Shown: in pieces, positions 8,642-20,535 of the stretch
How the letters are laid out: every line of letters begins with the position of its first letter
Numbering within the stretch: the stretch's first letter is position 1
NCBI RefSeq assembly: GCF_025147465.1
Contig: NZ_JALXOZ010000008.1
Coordinates: 1 to 64,000 of the forward strand
Length of the DNA: 64,000 nt
Direction: 5' to 3'
Source of the DNA: Dermabacter sp. p3-SID358
GTDB taxonomy: Bacteria > Actinomycetota > Actinomycetes > Actinomycetales > Dermabacteraceae
The notes under the pieces: generated by a model
Seen by the model: only the letters and a program-made list of their open reading frames with translations
Told to the model about the DNA's origin: nothing
The model's database searches: none
Translations under genes and position numbers: made by a program

Positions 8642-10087
8642 CTATTCCTCGATCACTGCCTTCATGAGGTCTCGCGCGATGGGGGTGGCTGCGGCGCTCC
8701 CGTAGCCACCTTCTTCAACGACAACGGCCACCGCGACCTTTTTGTCGCCTTTAATGGCATAGCCGACGAACCACGAGTGGGGCTTTTTCCCTTTCGCCCA
8801 CTGCGCCGTTCCCGTTTTTCCGCCCACTTCGGCACCGTCGATTTGCGCGCGTTTCGCCGTACCGTCCGTGACCGTCGCTTCCATCATCTGACGCATCTGG
8901 GCAGCATTGGCGGCGGATAGCGGTTGGCTCTTTTTATGCGGGGTGAGTGCCTTGACCTCTTTGAGATCCCCCGTACGCACCGACCTGATGAGCTGGGGTT
9001 CCATGACGATGCCGTCGTTCGCGAACGAACCTGCCACCATCGCCATCTGGAGCGGCGTCACCTTGTCCTCGTACTGCCCGATCGAGCTCAAGGCGAGTTG
9101 CGCATCGTCCATCTCTGAGGCAATCGACGAAGAGGTGACGGGAAGAGGAATCTCCATTTTCTCGCCGAAACCATATTCGGCGGCCTTCTTTTTCAGGGCA
9201 TCCTCACCGAGTTGCACGCCTAGCATCGCGAACGACGTGTTACAGCTCTGTTCGAGCGCGGACTGCAGACTTGACACGTCGTTAGGGCCGCACGGAGATG
9301 TATCGCCGTTCGGGTGGTTCGACATGGACGTCGAAGAGTTCGGAAGCTTGTAACTTCCCGGACCGGGGATCTCGGAATCGGGGGTGTAGTTGCCCGAATC
9401 GAGAGCAGTCGCGGCTACGAGAAGTTTAAACGTTGAGCCCGGCGGGTAAAGGTTGCCTGCGATCGCGCGGTTGTTCATTGGCTTGTTGGGATCGCCGTTG
9501 AGATTCTTCCACGCCTTCTGGACCTTTTTCGTGTCGTGCGAGGCGAGAGCATTTGGGTCGTAGCTCGGAGTCGAAACCATCGCGAGAACTGCGCCTGTAT
9601 CGGGATCGATCGCGACAGCTGCACCGCGGCGATCGCCGAGGGCATCGTAAGCGGCCTCTTGCGCCTTCGCATTGATGGTGAGTTCTACTTGCGCGCCTTG
9701 CGGGTCATGGCCTGAAAGCACGGTCATGAGGCGGTCGTAGAACAGTGAATCGGCCTTGCCCGAGAGTTCTCCGTTCGCAGCCTTCTCAACTCCGCCGAAT
9801 CCGTACACGACGCTGTAGTAGCCCGTAACAGGGGCGTAGAGAGCACCGTCGGAATATTCGCGCTTGAGGCCATAGCGGTTGTTGACCTTCGTGCTCGAGG
9901 CGACGGCGACACCGTCCACGACGATCGGCCCGCGGGGGCGCCCGAACTCGTTGTAGATCGTGCGTGCATTGCGACCGCTCGAGTTGAGCTCCTCTGCCTT
10001 AATCACCTGGAAGTAGGTGGTCGAGCCGAAAAGGAAGAGAAGCAGCACGGCGAGAACAAGTGAAACGTGACGGAGCGGCTTATTCAT
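8642..10087 (-). CDS. pbpA: class B penicillin-binding protein (PbpA transpeptidase)
   Basis: 481 aa. One N-terminal membrane helix (about residues 8-25) precedes a dimerisation domain and the transpeptidase domain. Active-site motifs are all present: STFK (Ser218/Lys221), SCN (Ser281-Asn283) and KTG (Lys424). It cross-links peptidoglycan outside the membrane and pairs with the SEDS glycosyltransferase just upstream, whose stop its ATG overlaps (ATGA). The compact length is typical of PbpA from the pknAB operon. Confidence 0.95.
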   Translation of the reverse strand: MNKPLRHVSLVLAVLLLFLFGSTTYFQVIKAEELNSSGRNARTIYNEFGRPRGPIVVDGVAVASSTKVNNRYGLKREYSDGALYAPVTGYYSVVYGFGGVEKAANGELSGKADSLFYDRLMTVLSGHDPQGAQVELTINAKAQEAAYDALGDRRGAAVAIDPDTGAVLAMVSTPSYDPNALASHDTKKVQKAWKNLNGDPNKPMNNRAIAGNLYPPGSTFKLLVAATALDSGNYTPDSEIPGPGSYKLPNSSTSMSNHPNGDTSPCGPNDVSSLQSALEQSCNTSFAMLGVQLGEDALKKKAAEYGFGEKMEIPLPVTSSSIASEMDDAQLALSSIGQYEDKVTPLQMAMVAGSFANDGIVMEPQLIRSVRTGDLKEVKALTPHKKSQPLSAANAAQMRQMMEATVTDGTAKRAQIDGAEVGGKTGTAQWAKGKKPHSWFVGYAIKGDKKVAVAVVVEEGGYGSAAATPIARDLMKAVIEE

Positions 10088-11493
10088 GCGGTCACCTCCG
10101 CGTCCATCGTTCGAGGTGCCTGCTGATCGGTTGCGATGTGCTTTTCGGTCTCGCCGAGACTGCGTGCAGCAGGTCTGCGCGCGGCATCGCTAAGCTTCAT
10201 GAGCAGTCCAACGATTATCCAGTTCGACACGAGGCTCGAGCCACCCGCCGCCATGAAAGGCAGCGTGAGACCCGTCAAGGGAATCACCCGGGTCACGCCG
10301 CCCACGACGATGAAGACCTGAAGGCCGAGGGTGAAAGAGAGACCAGCGGCGATGAGCTTGCCGAAACCGTCGGAAATCCCCACCGCGGAGCGAAGACCGC
10401 GCTGCACGAAAATCGCGTAGAGCGCGAGAAGCGCGAACACGCCCACGAGCCCAACCTCCTCCGCAGCCGACGCGAAGATGAAGTCGGACTGTGCAAACGG
10501 AACGGTATCCTGACGACCTTCGCCTAGGCCGGCACCAACGAGCCCGCCGTTCGCAATGCCGAAGATTCCGTTGTTGATCTGCCCGCAGTTGCTGAAGTTT
10601 GCGCGGCTCATCGGGTCGAGCCAGCACTCGAAGCGCCGCTGCACATGCCCGAGCTTCAGCACGTAGTAGATTCCCGGGGGCGCAAACATGAGGGCGCCAA
10701 TCACGAACCAGCTGAGGCGGTCCGTAGCCGTGTAAAGCATGACGACAAAAAGACCGAAGAACAGAAGCGACGTGCCTAGGTCATTTTGGAACACGAGTAC
10801 GGCGGTCGCGCCTGCCCACGCGCACAAAAGCGGGCCAAGATCGGACCATCGGGGGAGCGTGATGCCGAGGACTCGGGGGCCGGCGAGGGCGAGGGTGTCG
10901 CGGCGTGAAACGAGGAAGCCCGCGAAAAACATGGCAAAGAGGATCTTCGCGACCTCGGCGGGCTGGAACGAATAGCCAGCGATGCGTATCCAAATGCGTG
11001 CGCCATAGTTGGCGGCGCCAATGCCGGGGGCGAGCGGCAAGAGCAGAACGAAGAGTCCGACGGCACCCGTGATCCAGGTGTAGCGACGCAGTTGGCGGTG
11101 ATCCCTCATGAGCATCAAAACACCGATGACGCAGGCGAGACCGAGTGTCGTCCACATGATTTGACGCGAGGCGAATCCGTGGGGCCAGGATGTGTATTTC
11201 GCGTACACGAGATCGACGCTCTTGATGGTCGCGAGGCCGATGAGGTTGATGAGAAGTGCGATCGGTAAGAGCAGCGGGTCGGCGTAGGGCACACGCACGG
11301 TTGCGACGATGTACACAACGAGAGCGGCGACGCCGAGTCCACCTATCTGCCACCAGGTCGTGGTGGCGATTTGATCGTTGCGCCCAAGGTCTACGAGGAC
11401 GTTCGCGCCAAGACCGATCGCGAAGGCAGCAATCAGCAGAACAAGGTGCAAGAAGCGCCTTGTTCGTGCCTGGTAGCTGATGACCGTTGCCAC
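10084..11493 (-). CDS. rodA: SEDS peptidoglycan glycosyltransferase (RodA/FtsW family)
   Basis: 469 aa with about 10-12 hydrophobic helices. The family signature appears as FQPAEVAKILFAMFFAGFL, followed by late motifs such as GVTRVIPLTGLTLPFMAAGG. RodA-type proteins polymerise lipid II into glycan strands together with a class B PBP. The 4-nt overlaps with pstP upstream and pbpA downstream indicate one transcript. I prefer rodA over ftsW because of its place in this cluster. Confidence 0.93.
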   Translation of the reverse strand: MATVISYQARTRRFLHLVLLIAAFAIGLGANVLVDLGRNDQIATTTWWQIGGLGVAALVVYIVATVRVPYADPLLLPIALLINLIGLATIKSVDLVYAKYTSWPHGFASRQIMWTTLGLACVIGVLMLMRDHRQLRRYTWITGAVGLFVLLLPLAPGIGAANYGARIWIRIAGYSFQPAEVAKILFAMFFAGFLVSRRDTLALAGPRVLGITLPRWSDLGPLLCAWAGATAVLVFQNDLGTSLLFFGLFVVMLYTATDRLSWFVIGALMFAPPGIYYVLKLGHVQRRFECWLDPMSRANFSNCGQINNGIFGIANGGLVGAGLGEGRQDTVPFAQSDFIFASAAEEVGLVGVFALLALYAIFVQRGLRSAVGISDGFGKLIAAGLSFTLGLQVFIVVGGVTRVIPLTGLTLPFMAAGGSSLVSNWIIVGLLMKLSDAARRPAARSLGETEKHIATDQQAPRTMDAEVTA

Positions 11494-12779
11494 TACTGCC
11501 CACCATCCACGGCGGCTCCGCCGGAATCGCTCGCCCCGCCCTGATCACTTGAGCCTGCAGACGTGTTCCTGGAAAGGCTTCCTTCGGCGGCAAGCTGTGC
11601 AACGATGCGGTCCGCATCTTCGCGGTTCTTGGCGCTGATGGTATTCGTGACCTGGGTTTGGGTCACAGGTTGCAGATCGCTCAGGGCAATGCTCGTGACA
11701 TCTTCTTCGTGAGAGAGGGAGATTGGCCCGAGGTCTTGGGCTATGCCCCTGTAGACCACGACGGTTTTGCCGTTGCTGCCGACATAGTACTGATCTTGGG
11801 TCCAGTCGTAGGCAAACCACGCACCACCTGCCAAGATTGCGGCGATGAGTGTGAAGAGGGCGACTACGGGCCACATTGAGCGCCTAGGAGGTTCCTCTGC
11901 GTAATCTTCATCCTCGTAGGGCGCCTCTTCGCGGGTGAGGGCCGCGGCGCGCGCCGCAGGTCCCGTCGCTGAGGTGGGCCGGTGGCGGTCGCGCGCGGCA
12001 GCACCAACGACGATGCTCCCGCTCGAAGGGCCGGGATCGCCCTTGCGAAGATCATCAATGTCGATCACGTCGGCAACGACGCACGTAATGTTGTCGGGCC
12101 CGCCCGCTTTGAGGGCGAGCTCAACGAGCTGCCCCGCACATTCATCCGGGTCCTCGACTTTCGCGAGGACATCGCTAATGGTTTCGAAAGAGACGAGCCC
12201 CGAGAGGCCGTCGGAGCACAGCATCCAGCGGTCGCCCGGGACAGCGGGTTTGAGACTTAGGTCGAGCTCGGGATCAGCATCGACGTCGCCAAGGACCCGC
12301 ATGATCATGGAGCGCTGCGGGTGGCGCTCTGCTTCTTCCGGGGTCAAGCGGCCTTCGTCGATAAGGCGTTGCACGAACGTGTGGTCCTTCGTGACCTGAG
12401 TGCATTCACCATTGCGTACGAGGTACGCTCGCGAGTCGCCGATATGGACGAGTGCGAACTTGTTCCCGGCGCGCAAGAGTGCGGTCACGGTCGTGCCGAG
12501 GCCCGCGAGTTGGGGTTCTTCGCGCGATCTTCTGAGGATGGCATCGTTCGCGTCGAGTACGGCTCCTTCGAGAGCGGCAACGATATCGGTTCCGGGAGCG
12601 TCGGTTTCGAGTTCGGCGAGTGTTCCTACCGCGACGGAACTTGCAACGTCGCCGCCGGCGTGACCCCCCATGCCGTCGGCGACGACGAGGAGGTGGGAGC
12701 CGGCGTAGCCTGAGTCTTGGTTGTTCGAGCGTACGAGCCCAACGTCTGTTTTCGCTGCGTAGCGCAACGCAATGGTCAT
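11493..12779 (-). CDS. pstP: PP2C-family Ser/Thr protein phosphatase PstP
   Basis: 428 aa. The catalytic domain (about residues 1-240) has the PP2C metal-binding motifs RSNNQDS, VADGMGGHAGG, SDGLSG and GGPDNIT. A linker rich in acidic residues leads to one membrane helix (about residues 302-325, MWPVVALFTLIAAILAGG) and an extracellular domain of about 100 residues. It removes phosphates from PknA, PknB and their substrates. Its start overlaps the fhaB stop (ATGA). Confidence 0.94.
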   Translation of the reverse strand: MTIALRYAAKTDVGLVRSNNQDSGYAGSHLLVVADGMGGHAGGDVASSVAVGTLAELETDAPGTDIVAALEGAVLDANDAILRRSREEPQLAGLGTTVTALLRAGNKFALVHIGDSRAYLVRNGECTQVTKDHTFVQRLIDEGRLTPEEAERHPQRSMIMRVLGDVDADPELDLSLKPAVPGDRWMLCSDGLSGLVSFETISDVLAKVEDPDECAGQLVELALKAGGPDNITCVVADVIDIDDLRKGDPGPSSGSIVVGAAARDRHRPTSATGPAARAAALTREEAPYEDEDYAEEPPRRSMWPVVALFTLIAAILAGGAWFAYDWTQDQYYVGSNGKTVVVYRGIAQDLGPISLSHEEDVTSIALSDLQPVTQTQVTNTISAKNREDADRIVAQLAAEGSLSRNTSAGSSDQGGASDSGGAAVDGGQ

Positions 12780-13288
12780 CGGGGGCCTCGCCTCAATTCA
12801 ATCTGAGTATTGCCGATCGTGATGGTGGCGCCAGGTTTGAATGGCGCGGAGCCTTCGAGCGGCTTTCCGGCGAGAGTCGTTCCGTTTGTCGAGCCGAGGT
12901 CTTCGACGTACCACTCGCCGTCGTGGGGAAATACGCGCGCGTGGCGGTTAGAGGCGTACTCATCCGAAAGCACGAGGGTGCACTCGGGAGCGCGTCCGAT
13001 AAGGATGGGGGAAGCCGCGAGGCGAATGGTCGTGCCTCGAAGAGGACCGGCAGTGACAACAAGCTGGGTCTGCACGGCGTTCGGGTCGGTGGTCTTTTGC
13101 CCTTGATTGAGCGCGGAGGGGTCGCTCACGGTGCGGCGCTCAGCGCCTGCTTTTCGACCGCTCCCGCCGCGCGTAATGACCGTGGTTCCGAAGAGGTCGT
13201 TGCGCATGACGATGAGCGCGACGATCACGAAAAGCCACAGCGCGACGACGAAGCCGAAACGCAGAACGATGAGGGTTAGCTCGCTCAC
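12776..13288 (-). CDS. fhaB: FHA-domain protein FhaB (FipA-like)
   Basis: 170 aa. One N-terminal transmembrane helix (LRFGFVVALWLFVIVALIVM) is followed by a short linker with Thr residues that could be phosphorylated, and a C-terminal FHA domain. Phosphothreonine-binding motifs are visible: GRAPEC, SNRHARV and LGSTNGT. In M. tuberculosis the homologue links PknA/PstP signalling to FtsZ and FtsQ. Confidence 0.92.
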   Translation of the reverse strand: MSELTLIVLRFGFVVALWLFVIVALIVMRNDLFGTTVITRGGSGRKAGAERRTVSDPSALNQGQKTTDPNAVQTQLVVTAGPLRGTTIRLAASPILIGRAPECTLVLSDEYASNRHARVFPHDGEWYVEDLGSTNGTTLAGKPLEGSAPFKPGATITIGNTQIELRRGPR

Positions 13289-13295
13289 GCGGACC

Positions 13296-13994
13296 TCACC
13301 ACTCAGCGGGGGCGCCCGAGGGCAGGATCACGGTCAGGCGCGTGCGACCGATGCGAATCGTGGCGCCATCGGGCAATCCTGTGGGGGTCGTGATGCGCTC
13401 GCCGTTGACGAAAGTGCCGTTCGTGGAGCCGAGATCGGTCGCTGTCATGGAGGTGCCGTCTACGCTGAGTTCGAGGTGGTGACGGCTCACTCCCGTGTCG
13501 TCGAGGATGATGTCACTATCGCCCCCGCGCCCGATTACCGTCACACGTCCCGTAAGCAAGTACTGTTGACCGTCGATTTCGAGGATCGGCTGGAAGTTTT
13601 CGCCGCCTGTTGTGGCGGGTGCCAGTGAGGAGCGTTCGGTGCTCGACTCTGTCTCAAAGCGACCAGCTTTGACTTCATCGTCTCGTTTGAGGGCGACGGT
13701 CACGTTTCCAACAAAAAGGTACTTTTGCTGGTCGGCGTGGTCTACGAGGATTCGCTGGAGCTCGTCCACGAGGGTGTCTTCCCACGAGGCAAAGCGTTCG
13801 TAGTCCACGGAGTTGAGGTACACGGAGTAGGTGTTGGGTGCGAGCGTGCGGGCGCGGTCGAGGACCTGGATTTGGTCGTCACATTCGCGCTTGAGCCCCT
13901 GGGCGAGGTCGAGCGGCTTAATGCTGCCGCCGCGCGAGAACACGTTCGACACACCGCGGTCGAGGCTGCGCTCGATTCGGTCGAGAAAGCTCAA
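13296..13994 (-). CDS. fhaA: FHA-domain protein FhaA (DUF3662 plus FHA)
   Basis: 232 aa from a TTG start preceded by AAGGAG. The N-terminal DUF3662-type domain (residues about 1-120, opening MSFLDRIERSLDRGV) is followed by a C-terminal FHA domain with GRGGDSD, SRHHLEL and STNGTFVNG. The linker between them is much shorter than in mycobacterial FhaA (about 530 aa). It is the first gene of the operon. The known role of FhaA is to bind phosphorylated wall-synthesis partners such as MviN/MurJ. Confidence 0.92.
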   Translation of the reverse strand: MSFLDRIERSLDRGVSNVFSRGGSIKPLDLAQGLKRECDDQIQVLDRARTLAPNTYSVYLNSVDYERFASWEDTLVDELQRILVDHADQQKYLFVGNVTVALKRDDEVKAGRFETESSTERSSLAPATTGGENFQPILEIDGQQYLLTGRVTVIGRGGDSDIILDDTGVSRHHLELSVDGTSMTATDLGSTNGTFVNGERITTPTGLPDGATIRIGRTRLTVILPSGAPAEW

Positions 13995-14028
13995 CGTGGA
14001 TCTCCTTGGGTAAACGTCGTACGCCGCG

Positions 14029-14034
14029 AGTCTA
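14029..14034 (-). promoter_or_regulatory. candidate -10 element for the fhaA-pknB operon
   Basis: On the minus strand the hexamer TAGACT lies 35 nt before the fhaA TTG, a good distance for a transcript that includes the AAGGAG ribosome site. The -35 region is not convincing. It lies in the divergent gap shared with the serine hydrolase gene. Confidence 0.35.
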
Positions 14035-14092
14035 CCGTGTACGCCGCACGCGTGATTCGTTCAGATGTAAGGATGTGGTGGAGGATTGGAAT

Positions 14093-14968
14093 ATGAGTGA
14101 TGTGCATGCAAAATCTGACCACGAACTTTTCACCTCTCTCCACTCGCTCCTTTCGCCCCTAAGTTTCGATTCGGCCGTTGGTCTCATTAGTTCCGACGGT
14201 CGCCTGGTCGCGGCGTATGGGGACCTCGATCGAGTGTTCCCCCTCGCGAGTGTGTCGAAGTTGATTTCCACTTACGCGGCGCTTGTCGCCATCGATCGGG
14301 GTGCTCTCGCTCTCAACGATTCCGCGGGTGAAGACACACCGGAGGGCTGTACGGTCGAGCATTTGCTCGCGCACGCAGCGGGCTACGCTTTTGAGGGCGG
14401 TGAGTTCCTCGCCGAGCCAGGAAAGCGGCGCATGTACACGAACGCGGGTATTGAACAGCTCGGGCGCGTCGTTGCGGACGCGGTCGATTCCAGCTTTGAT
14501 CAGTGGGTTCGTGAGAGCGTGACGAAGCCTCTTGGTATGCAGAGCGTTGAGGTCGCGGGCTCGCCTGCAAAGGACTACCGCGCGAGCGTTGAGGATCTGC
14601 TTGTCCTCGGGTACGAATTCATGAACCCGACACTTATTTCGGCAGACCTCGCCGAGTCGGCACATCGCGTCCATTTCCCTGGGCTTTCGGGCGTACTCCC
14701 CGGTTATGGGCGTCAAAACCCTAACGATTGGGGGCTCGGTGCGGAAATAAAGAGTCAAAAAGATCCGCATTGGACTGGGTCGCTTAATTCGGCTCGCACG
14801 TTCGGGCACTTTGGTCAATCGGGATCGTTCTTGTGGGTTGACCTCGAGGCACCCCCGGGCGGGTTGAGCGCGGCGTTCCTCTCCTCGAAACCGTTCTGCG
14901 AAGACCACGTACGCGTGTGGCCGTCCCTTAATGATGTCCTTATACGCGCGTCTCGAGCACAGTCTTAA
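14093..14968 (+). CDS. serine hydrolase, beta-lactamase/DD-peptidase-like fold
   Basis: 291 aa from the ATG at 14093, with GGAGG about 8 nt upstream; an earlier in-frame start lacks such a site. The SxxK motif is SVSK (Ser53/Lys56) in LASVSKLIST. A YxN-like element may be YTN (RRMYTNAGIEQLG). No signal peptide is seen, so it looks cytoplasmic, unlike classic class C beta-lactamases. Such proteins may be esterases or peptidases; the substrate is unknown. It is divergent from fhaA and ends about 60 nt before the SqdB-like gene. Confidence 0.8.
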   Translation: MSDVHAKSDHELFTSLHSLLSPLSFDSAVGLISSDGRLVAAYGDLDRVFPLASVSKLISTYAALVAIDRGALALNDSAGEDTPEGCTVEHLLAHAAGYAFEGGEFLAEPGKRRMYTNAGIEQLGRVVADAVDSSFDQWVRESVTKPLGMQSVEVAGSPAKDYRASVEDLLVLGYEFMNPTLISADLAESAHRVHFPGLSGVLPGYGRQNPNDWGLGAEIKSQKDPHWTGSLNSARTFGHFGQSGSFLWVDLEAPPGGLSAAFLSSKPFCEDHVRVWPSLNDVLIRASRAQS

Positions 14969-15005
14969 GAGCTGGGGAGTGTCGCACGTCACTATCCTGG
15001 AGTGA

Positions 15006-17408
<2,403 letters not shown>

Positions 17409-17431
<23 letters not shown>

Positions 17432-18032
17432 TGACGTGCTGCGTATCGGCGCTCTGAGCAACCACGTAGCTCGCACCGGATTCGTCACGGAGAATGCGGA
17501 TCATCACCGAATCTTCGTATCGGTTAACGATCGCTTTCTCGGCGTCGCTGGGATTAGCCGCGGCGCGGTCGGCGCTCGTCTCGACATCGGAGATAACTTC
17601 GCCGAAGACCTTCATATACGCCGAGCCATCACCCGCCGGATCTTTCCCCAAGTCGAGGACCCCTTCGGGGAAGGTGCCGCGGGCAGCGGAGTCTTCCTCA
17701 TACGTGCGCGCACCCGCGGTCGCGTACGGATCCCACATTTCAGGGTTATCCTGCGTGCGCGTGCCCGGATGACTTGCAGCCTCGGGTGCGAAGAGCGACT
17801 CGTCAAACTTTCCATTTGAGTCGGCCTGTGAAGGCACATAGCCGTCGCCAGGCGAAGCCTCGGCATCGCTCACACGACCCTCTTTGGGGGCCGAAGATGC
17901 GCTTTCGGCCGTCGAAGAGCTTTCGCCGCCGGTTCCCTGAGAGGGCGGCGCGTCGCCTCCCGAGCAGGCGGTGCACACTCCCAAGAGGAGGGCGGTCGCG
18001 AGTGCCGAGAGGCGACGGGTGAATGTTCGCAC
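17409..18032 (-). CDS. putative lipoprotein, unknown function
   Basis: 207 aa from a GTG that overlaps the stop of the LGFP-repeat gene (TAGTG), so the two are translationally coupled. An Arg-rich start, hydrophobic core and CTAC-SGG sequence suggest a lipoprotein signal, though the residue at lipobox -3 is Cys rather than Leu. A Ser/Gly/Glu-rich spacer follows. The C-terminal about 90 residues look folded (VFGEVISDVETSADRAAAN to the end) but match no family I know. Coupling to a wall hydrolase gene suggests an envelope role. Confidence 0.72.
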
Positions 18033-20446
18033 TAGAAGGGCCTCAAAACGTAGGCGTCCGCCGTGCGACCGGGGAGATTACGGGTGTACGAACGAATGTG
18101 CACGCCCGGCCCCCACGAGTGCAGCATCTGGCCGTTGCCCAGGTACATCGTCATGTGGCGAATGGTGCCGCCCGAGTCTCGGTAGAAGATCCAGTCACCG
18201 CGCTGGAGTTGCGAGATTGGCACCTTGCGGAACTTCTTGGAGTTGTAGAAGTAGTGCGTGGAGAGCCAGTTCGCACCCGCGTGCTGTTCGGGAGTGACCC
18301 CAGTCTCGAGACCAGCGGCATTCATCGCTTGGATCGCGATACCCGAGCAGTCGAAGCCCAGATTGTAGGTGCCCGCTCCACCCCAGGTGTAAGGCGAGCC
18401 CACCTGCGAACGTGCATAGTTCACCATGGTGTCGATGCGTTGTTGACGGCTTGCGGTGATGCCTACTCGCGGTTTCACGGTGTAGCCGTCCGCGTACCAG
18501 CTCACGCCCGTACCGAGCGAGTCCCACGTGCGCTTATCCACGACGCCGGTCACAGGGAGACCGCGCTTGCGTTGCCACGACTTTACGGCGTTGATGGTTT
18601 TCGTGTCCATCGTCGCTTTGTGACCGCTCGAATAGATCCCGAGGCGCTTTTGGACAGCAGCCACGCGCACGCCGTTCCAGCCCTTCGTGAGGTTGTGCCC
18701 GCCGCGCGAGGTCGTGGGGTGGTTCGTGGGACCGAAGTAGTAGGGATTAGCGGGCTCCCAGCCCACGACCCCTGCACCATTCGAACTGGTCCAGTACAGC
18801 ACTCCGTTCTCGAAGTTCTGACGGTATTGCCCCTTGTAGGTATATTCGTGCGAGGTGGGCAAGCCAAGGAAGCCACGCTCAAAGCCGCGCTTCGCATACA
18901 GGTCTAGGATGCCGGAATGCACGGCGTAGGCACCGGTGCGCGGGTGCCAGTACATGTTCCCTCGCTCGAAGTACTGAATCGTGACGCCGTTGTTGAGCTT
19001 GGTTTCGCTGCTGCGGGGGAGGCCGAGCGCGCCGTTAGGACCCCCGATGTTGTTGTAGCTCTGCCGGATCGCGTGTTTCGTAGCTTCCGTAACTCCGGTG
19101 CGTGAGTTCCAGTAGATGGTGCCGTTTTGGAAATCTTGTGCACGGCCACCGCGCACCGAGTATTCCTCCGAGGTGGGGAAACCGAGTTCGCCGCGCTCGT
19201 AGCGTCGTGAGCCCCACAGGGAAATGATCGCTCCACGATTGGCGACCGCGTGAGCCCCGGTTCGGGAGGAGTAATACACGATGCCGTTGGTGAAGTATTG
19301 GTAGACCCCACCTGAGGTCGGAATCTCATCCGACGTGGGAAGCCCGAGCCAGCTCGCGGATCCGCCGAGCGACTTGTAGTGGCCCCCAATAGCGCCCTTG
19401 GTGATTTGGGTGGCACCAGTGCGTGAGTTCCAGTAGATGGTGCCGTTTTGGAAATCTTGTGCACGGCCACCGCGCACCGAGTATTCCTCCGAGGTGGGGA
19501 AACCGAGTTCGCCGCGCTCGTAGCGTCGTGAGCCCCACAGGGAAATGATCGCTCCACGATTGGCGACCGCGTGAGCCCCGGTTCGGGAGGAGTAATACAC
19601 GATGCCGTTGGTGAAGTATTGGTAGACCCCACCTGAGGTCGGAATCTCATTCGACGTGGGGAAGCCTAGCCAGCCACGTGTCCCACCGAGGTGGTTGTAG
19701 TGGGCGCGAATCGACCCTTTGGTGATGTAGACGTTCCTGGTTGACGTGTTGAAGTAGAGGGTTCCGCCATTGAATATTTGAGCCACGCCACCCGGGACAC
19801 GAATTTCGTCACTCGTGGGATAGCCAAGCCACCCTTTTGTGTGCCCGTTTTGCTTCCACGTTGCTTCGAAAGCGCCACCGCGCATGATGGCGTGGGATCC
19901 ACCGCTGCTCGGCGACCAGTAGAGGTCGGCGCTCTCGAAGTGTTGAACCACGCCACCGTTGTCGAGAGGCTTCTCATTGGATGTAGGGTTGCCGATCCAC
20001 GAGTTCGTGCCGCCTGCTTTTTCCCAGTAGCCGCGCATCGCACCTACGACTGCAAACTTGGTGGGAGCGCTCTGGGGCTTTGCGCTAAAGGTTCGGATGC
20101 GCGGTGCGGGTCGCTCGGTGGGAGCCTCTGTGGATTCCTCCACCGAGTTGGATCCGGGCTCGCTGCTGGGCACGGGGCTCGAATCGCTGGGATCGGAGCT
20201 CGGCGTGTCGAGAGGGGCGTCGGTATTGTCGTCGCTGGGAGTCTCGTCGGCCGGCATTTCTGCGGCCGGGGTCTCGGAGTCGGCCGTTTCCGTGGGCTCT
20301 GATGCGGGGGTTGCGGTTGCCGAGTGTGATGGGTCGTCAGTTGGCTCTGCGGGGGCAGCCTGGACCGCGAGTGGCGTGAAAACGACTCCTGCGGCTATGA
20401 GGGCTGCAGAAATCTTTCGACCTGTAAGAGAGGAAAGGGGATACAT
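18032..20446 (-). CDS. secreted LGFP-repeat, peptidoglycan-binding NlpC/P60 endopeptidase
   Basis: 804 aa from the ATG at 20446, with GAGG 6 nt upstream. A signal peptide (about 1-30) precedes a Pro/Ser/Glu/Thr-rich region (to about 130), then about nine LGFP-type units (WLGFPTS motifs, each about 53 residues, to about 570), a PG_binding_1 domain (about 595-650) and a C-terminal NlpC/P60 domain. Catalytic Cys700 is in FDCSG and His764 in IRHMTMYLG. NlpC/P60 enzymes cut peptide stems of peptidoglycan; LGFP repeats are thought to tether proteins to the wall. Two repeat pairs are identical at DNA level. The coupled lipoprotein follows. Confidence 0.9.
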   Translation of the reverse strand: MYPLSSLTGRKISAALIAAGVVFTPLAVQAAPAEPTDDPSHSATATPASEPTETADSETPAAEMPADETPSDDNTDAPLDTPSSDPSDSSPVPSSEPGSNSVEESTEAPTERPAPRIRTFSAKPQSAPTKFAVVGAMRGYWEKAGGTNSWIGNPTSNEKPLDNGGVVQHFESADLYWSPSSGGSHAIMRGGAFEATWKQNGHTKGWLGYPTSDEIRVPGGVAQIFNGGTLYFNTSTRNVYITKGSIRAHYNHLGGTRGWLGFPTSNEIPTSGGVYQYFTNGIVYYSSRTGAHAVANRGAIISLWGSRRYERGELGFPTSEEYSVRGGRAQDFQNGTIYWNSRTGATQITKGAIGGHYKSLGGSASWLGLPTSDEIPTSGGVYQYFTNGIVYYSSRTGAHAVANRGAIISLWGSRRYERGELGFPTSEEYSVRGGRAQDFQNGTIYWNSRTGVTEATKHAIRQSYNNIGGPNGALGLPRSSETKLNNGVTIQYFERGNMYWHPRTGAYAVHSGILDLYAKRGFERGFLGLPTSHEYTYKGQYRQNFENGVLYWTSSNGAGVVGWEPANPYYFGPTNHPTTSRGGHNLTKGWNGVRVAAVQKRLGIYSSGHKATMDTKTINAVKSWQRKRGLPVTGVVDKRTWDSLGTGVSWYADGYTVKPRVGITASRQQRIDTMVNYARSQVGSPYTWGGAGTYNLGFDCSGIAIQAMNAAGLETGVTPEQHAGANWLSTHYFYNSKKFRKVPISQLQRGDWIFYRDSGGTIRHMTMYLGNGQMLHSWGPGVHIRSYTRNLPGRTADAYVLRPF
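19098..19329. repeat. perfect direct repeat, copy 1 (232 bp)
   Basis: This segment is base-for-base identical to 19419-19650, 321 bp away. The spacing equals 107 codons, or two LGFP units, so the protein frame is kept. Synonymous sites are identical too, which points to recent duplication or gene conversion. Confidence 0.93.
19419..19650. repeat. perfect direct repeat, copy 2 (232 bp)
   Basis: Identical partner of 19098-19329 inside the LGFP-repeat region of the NlpC/P60 gene. Recombination between the copies would remove or add exactly 107 codons. Confidence 0.93.
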
Positions 20447-20535
20447 AGGAACCTCGCGTGAGAGAAGATGAAGCCCCCTCAGCTTAGGGTATTAGAGCCG
20501 TTGTGTGAGGCCCGGCAGTCCTTTGGGCAACAATC

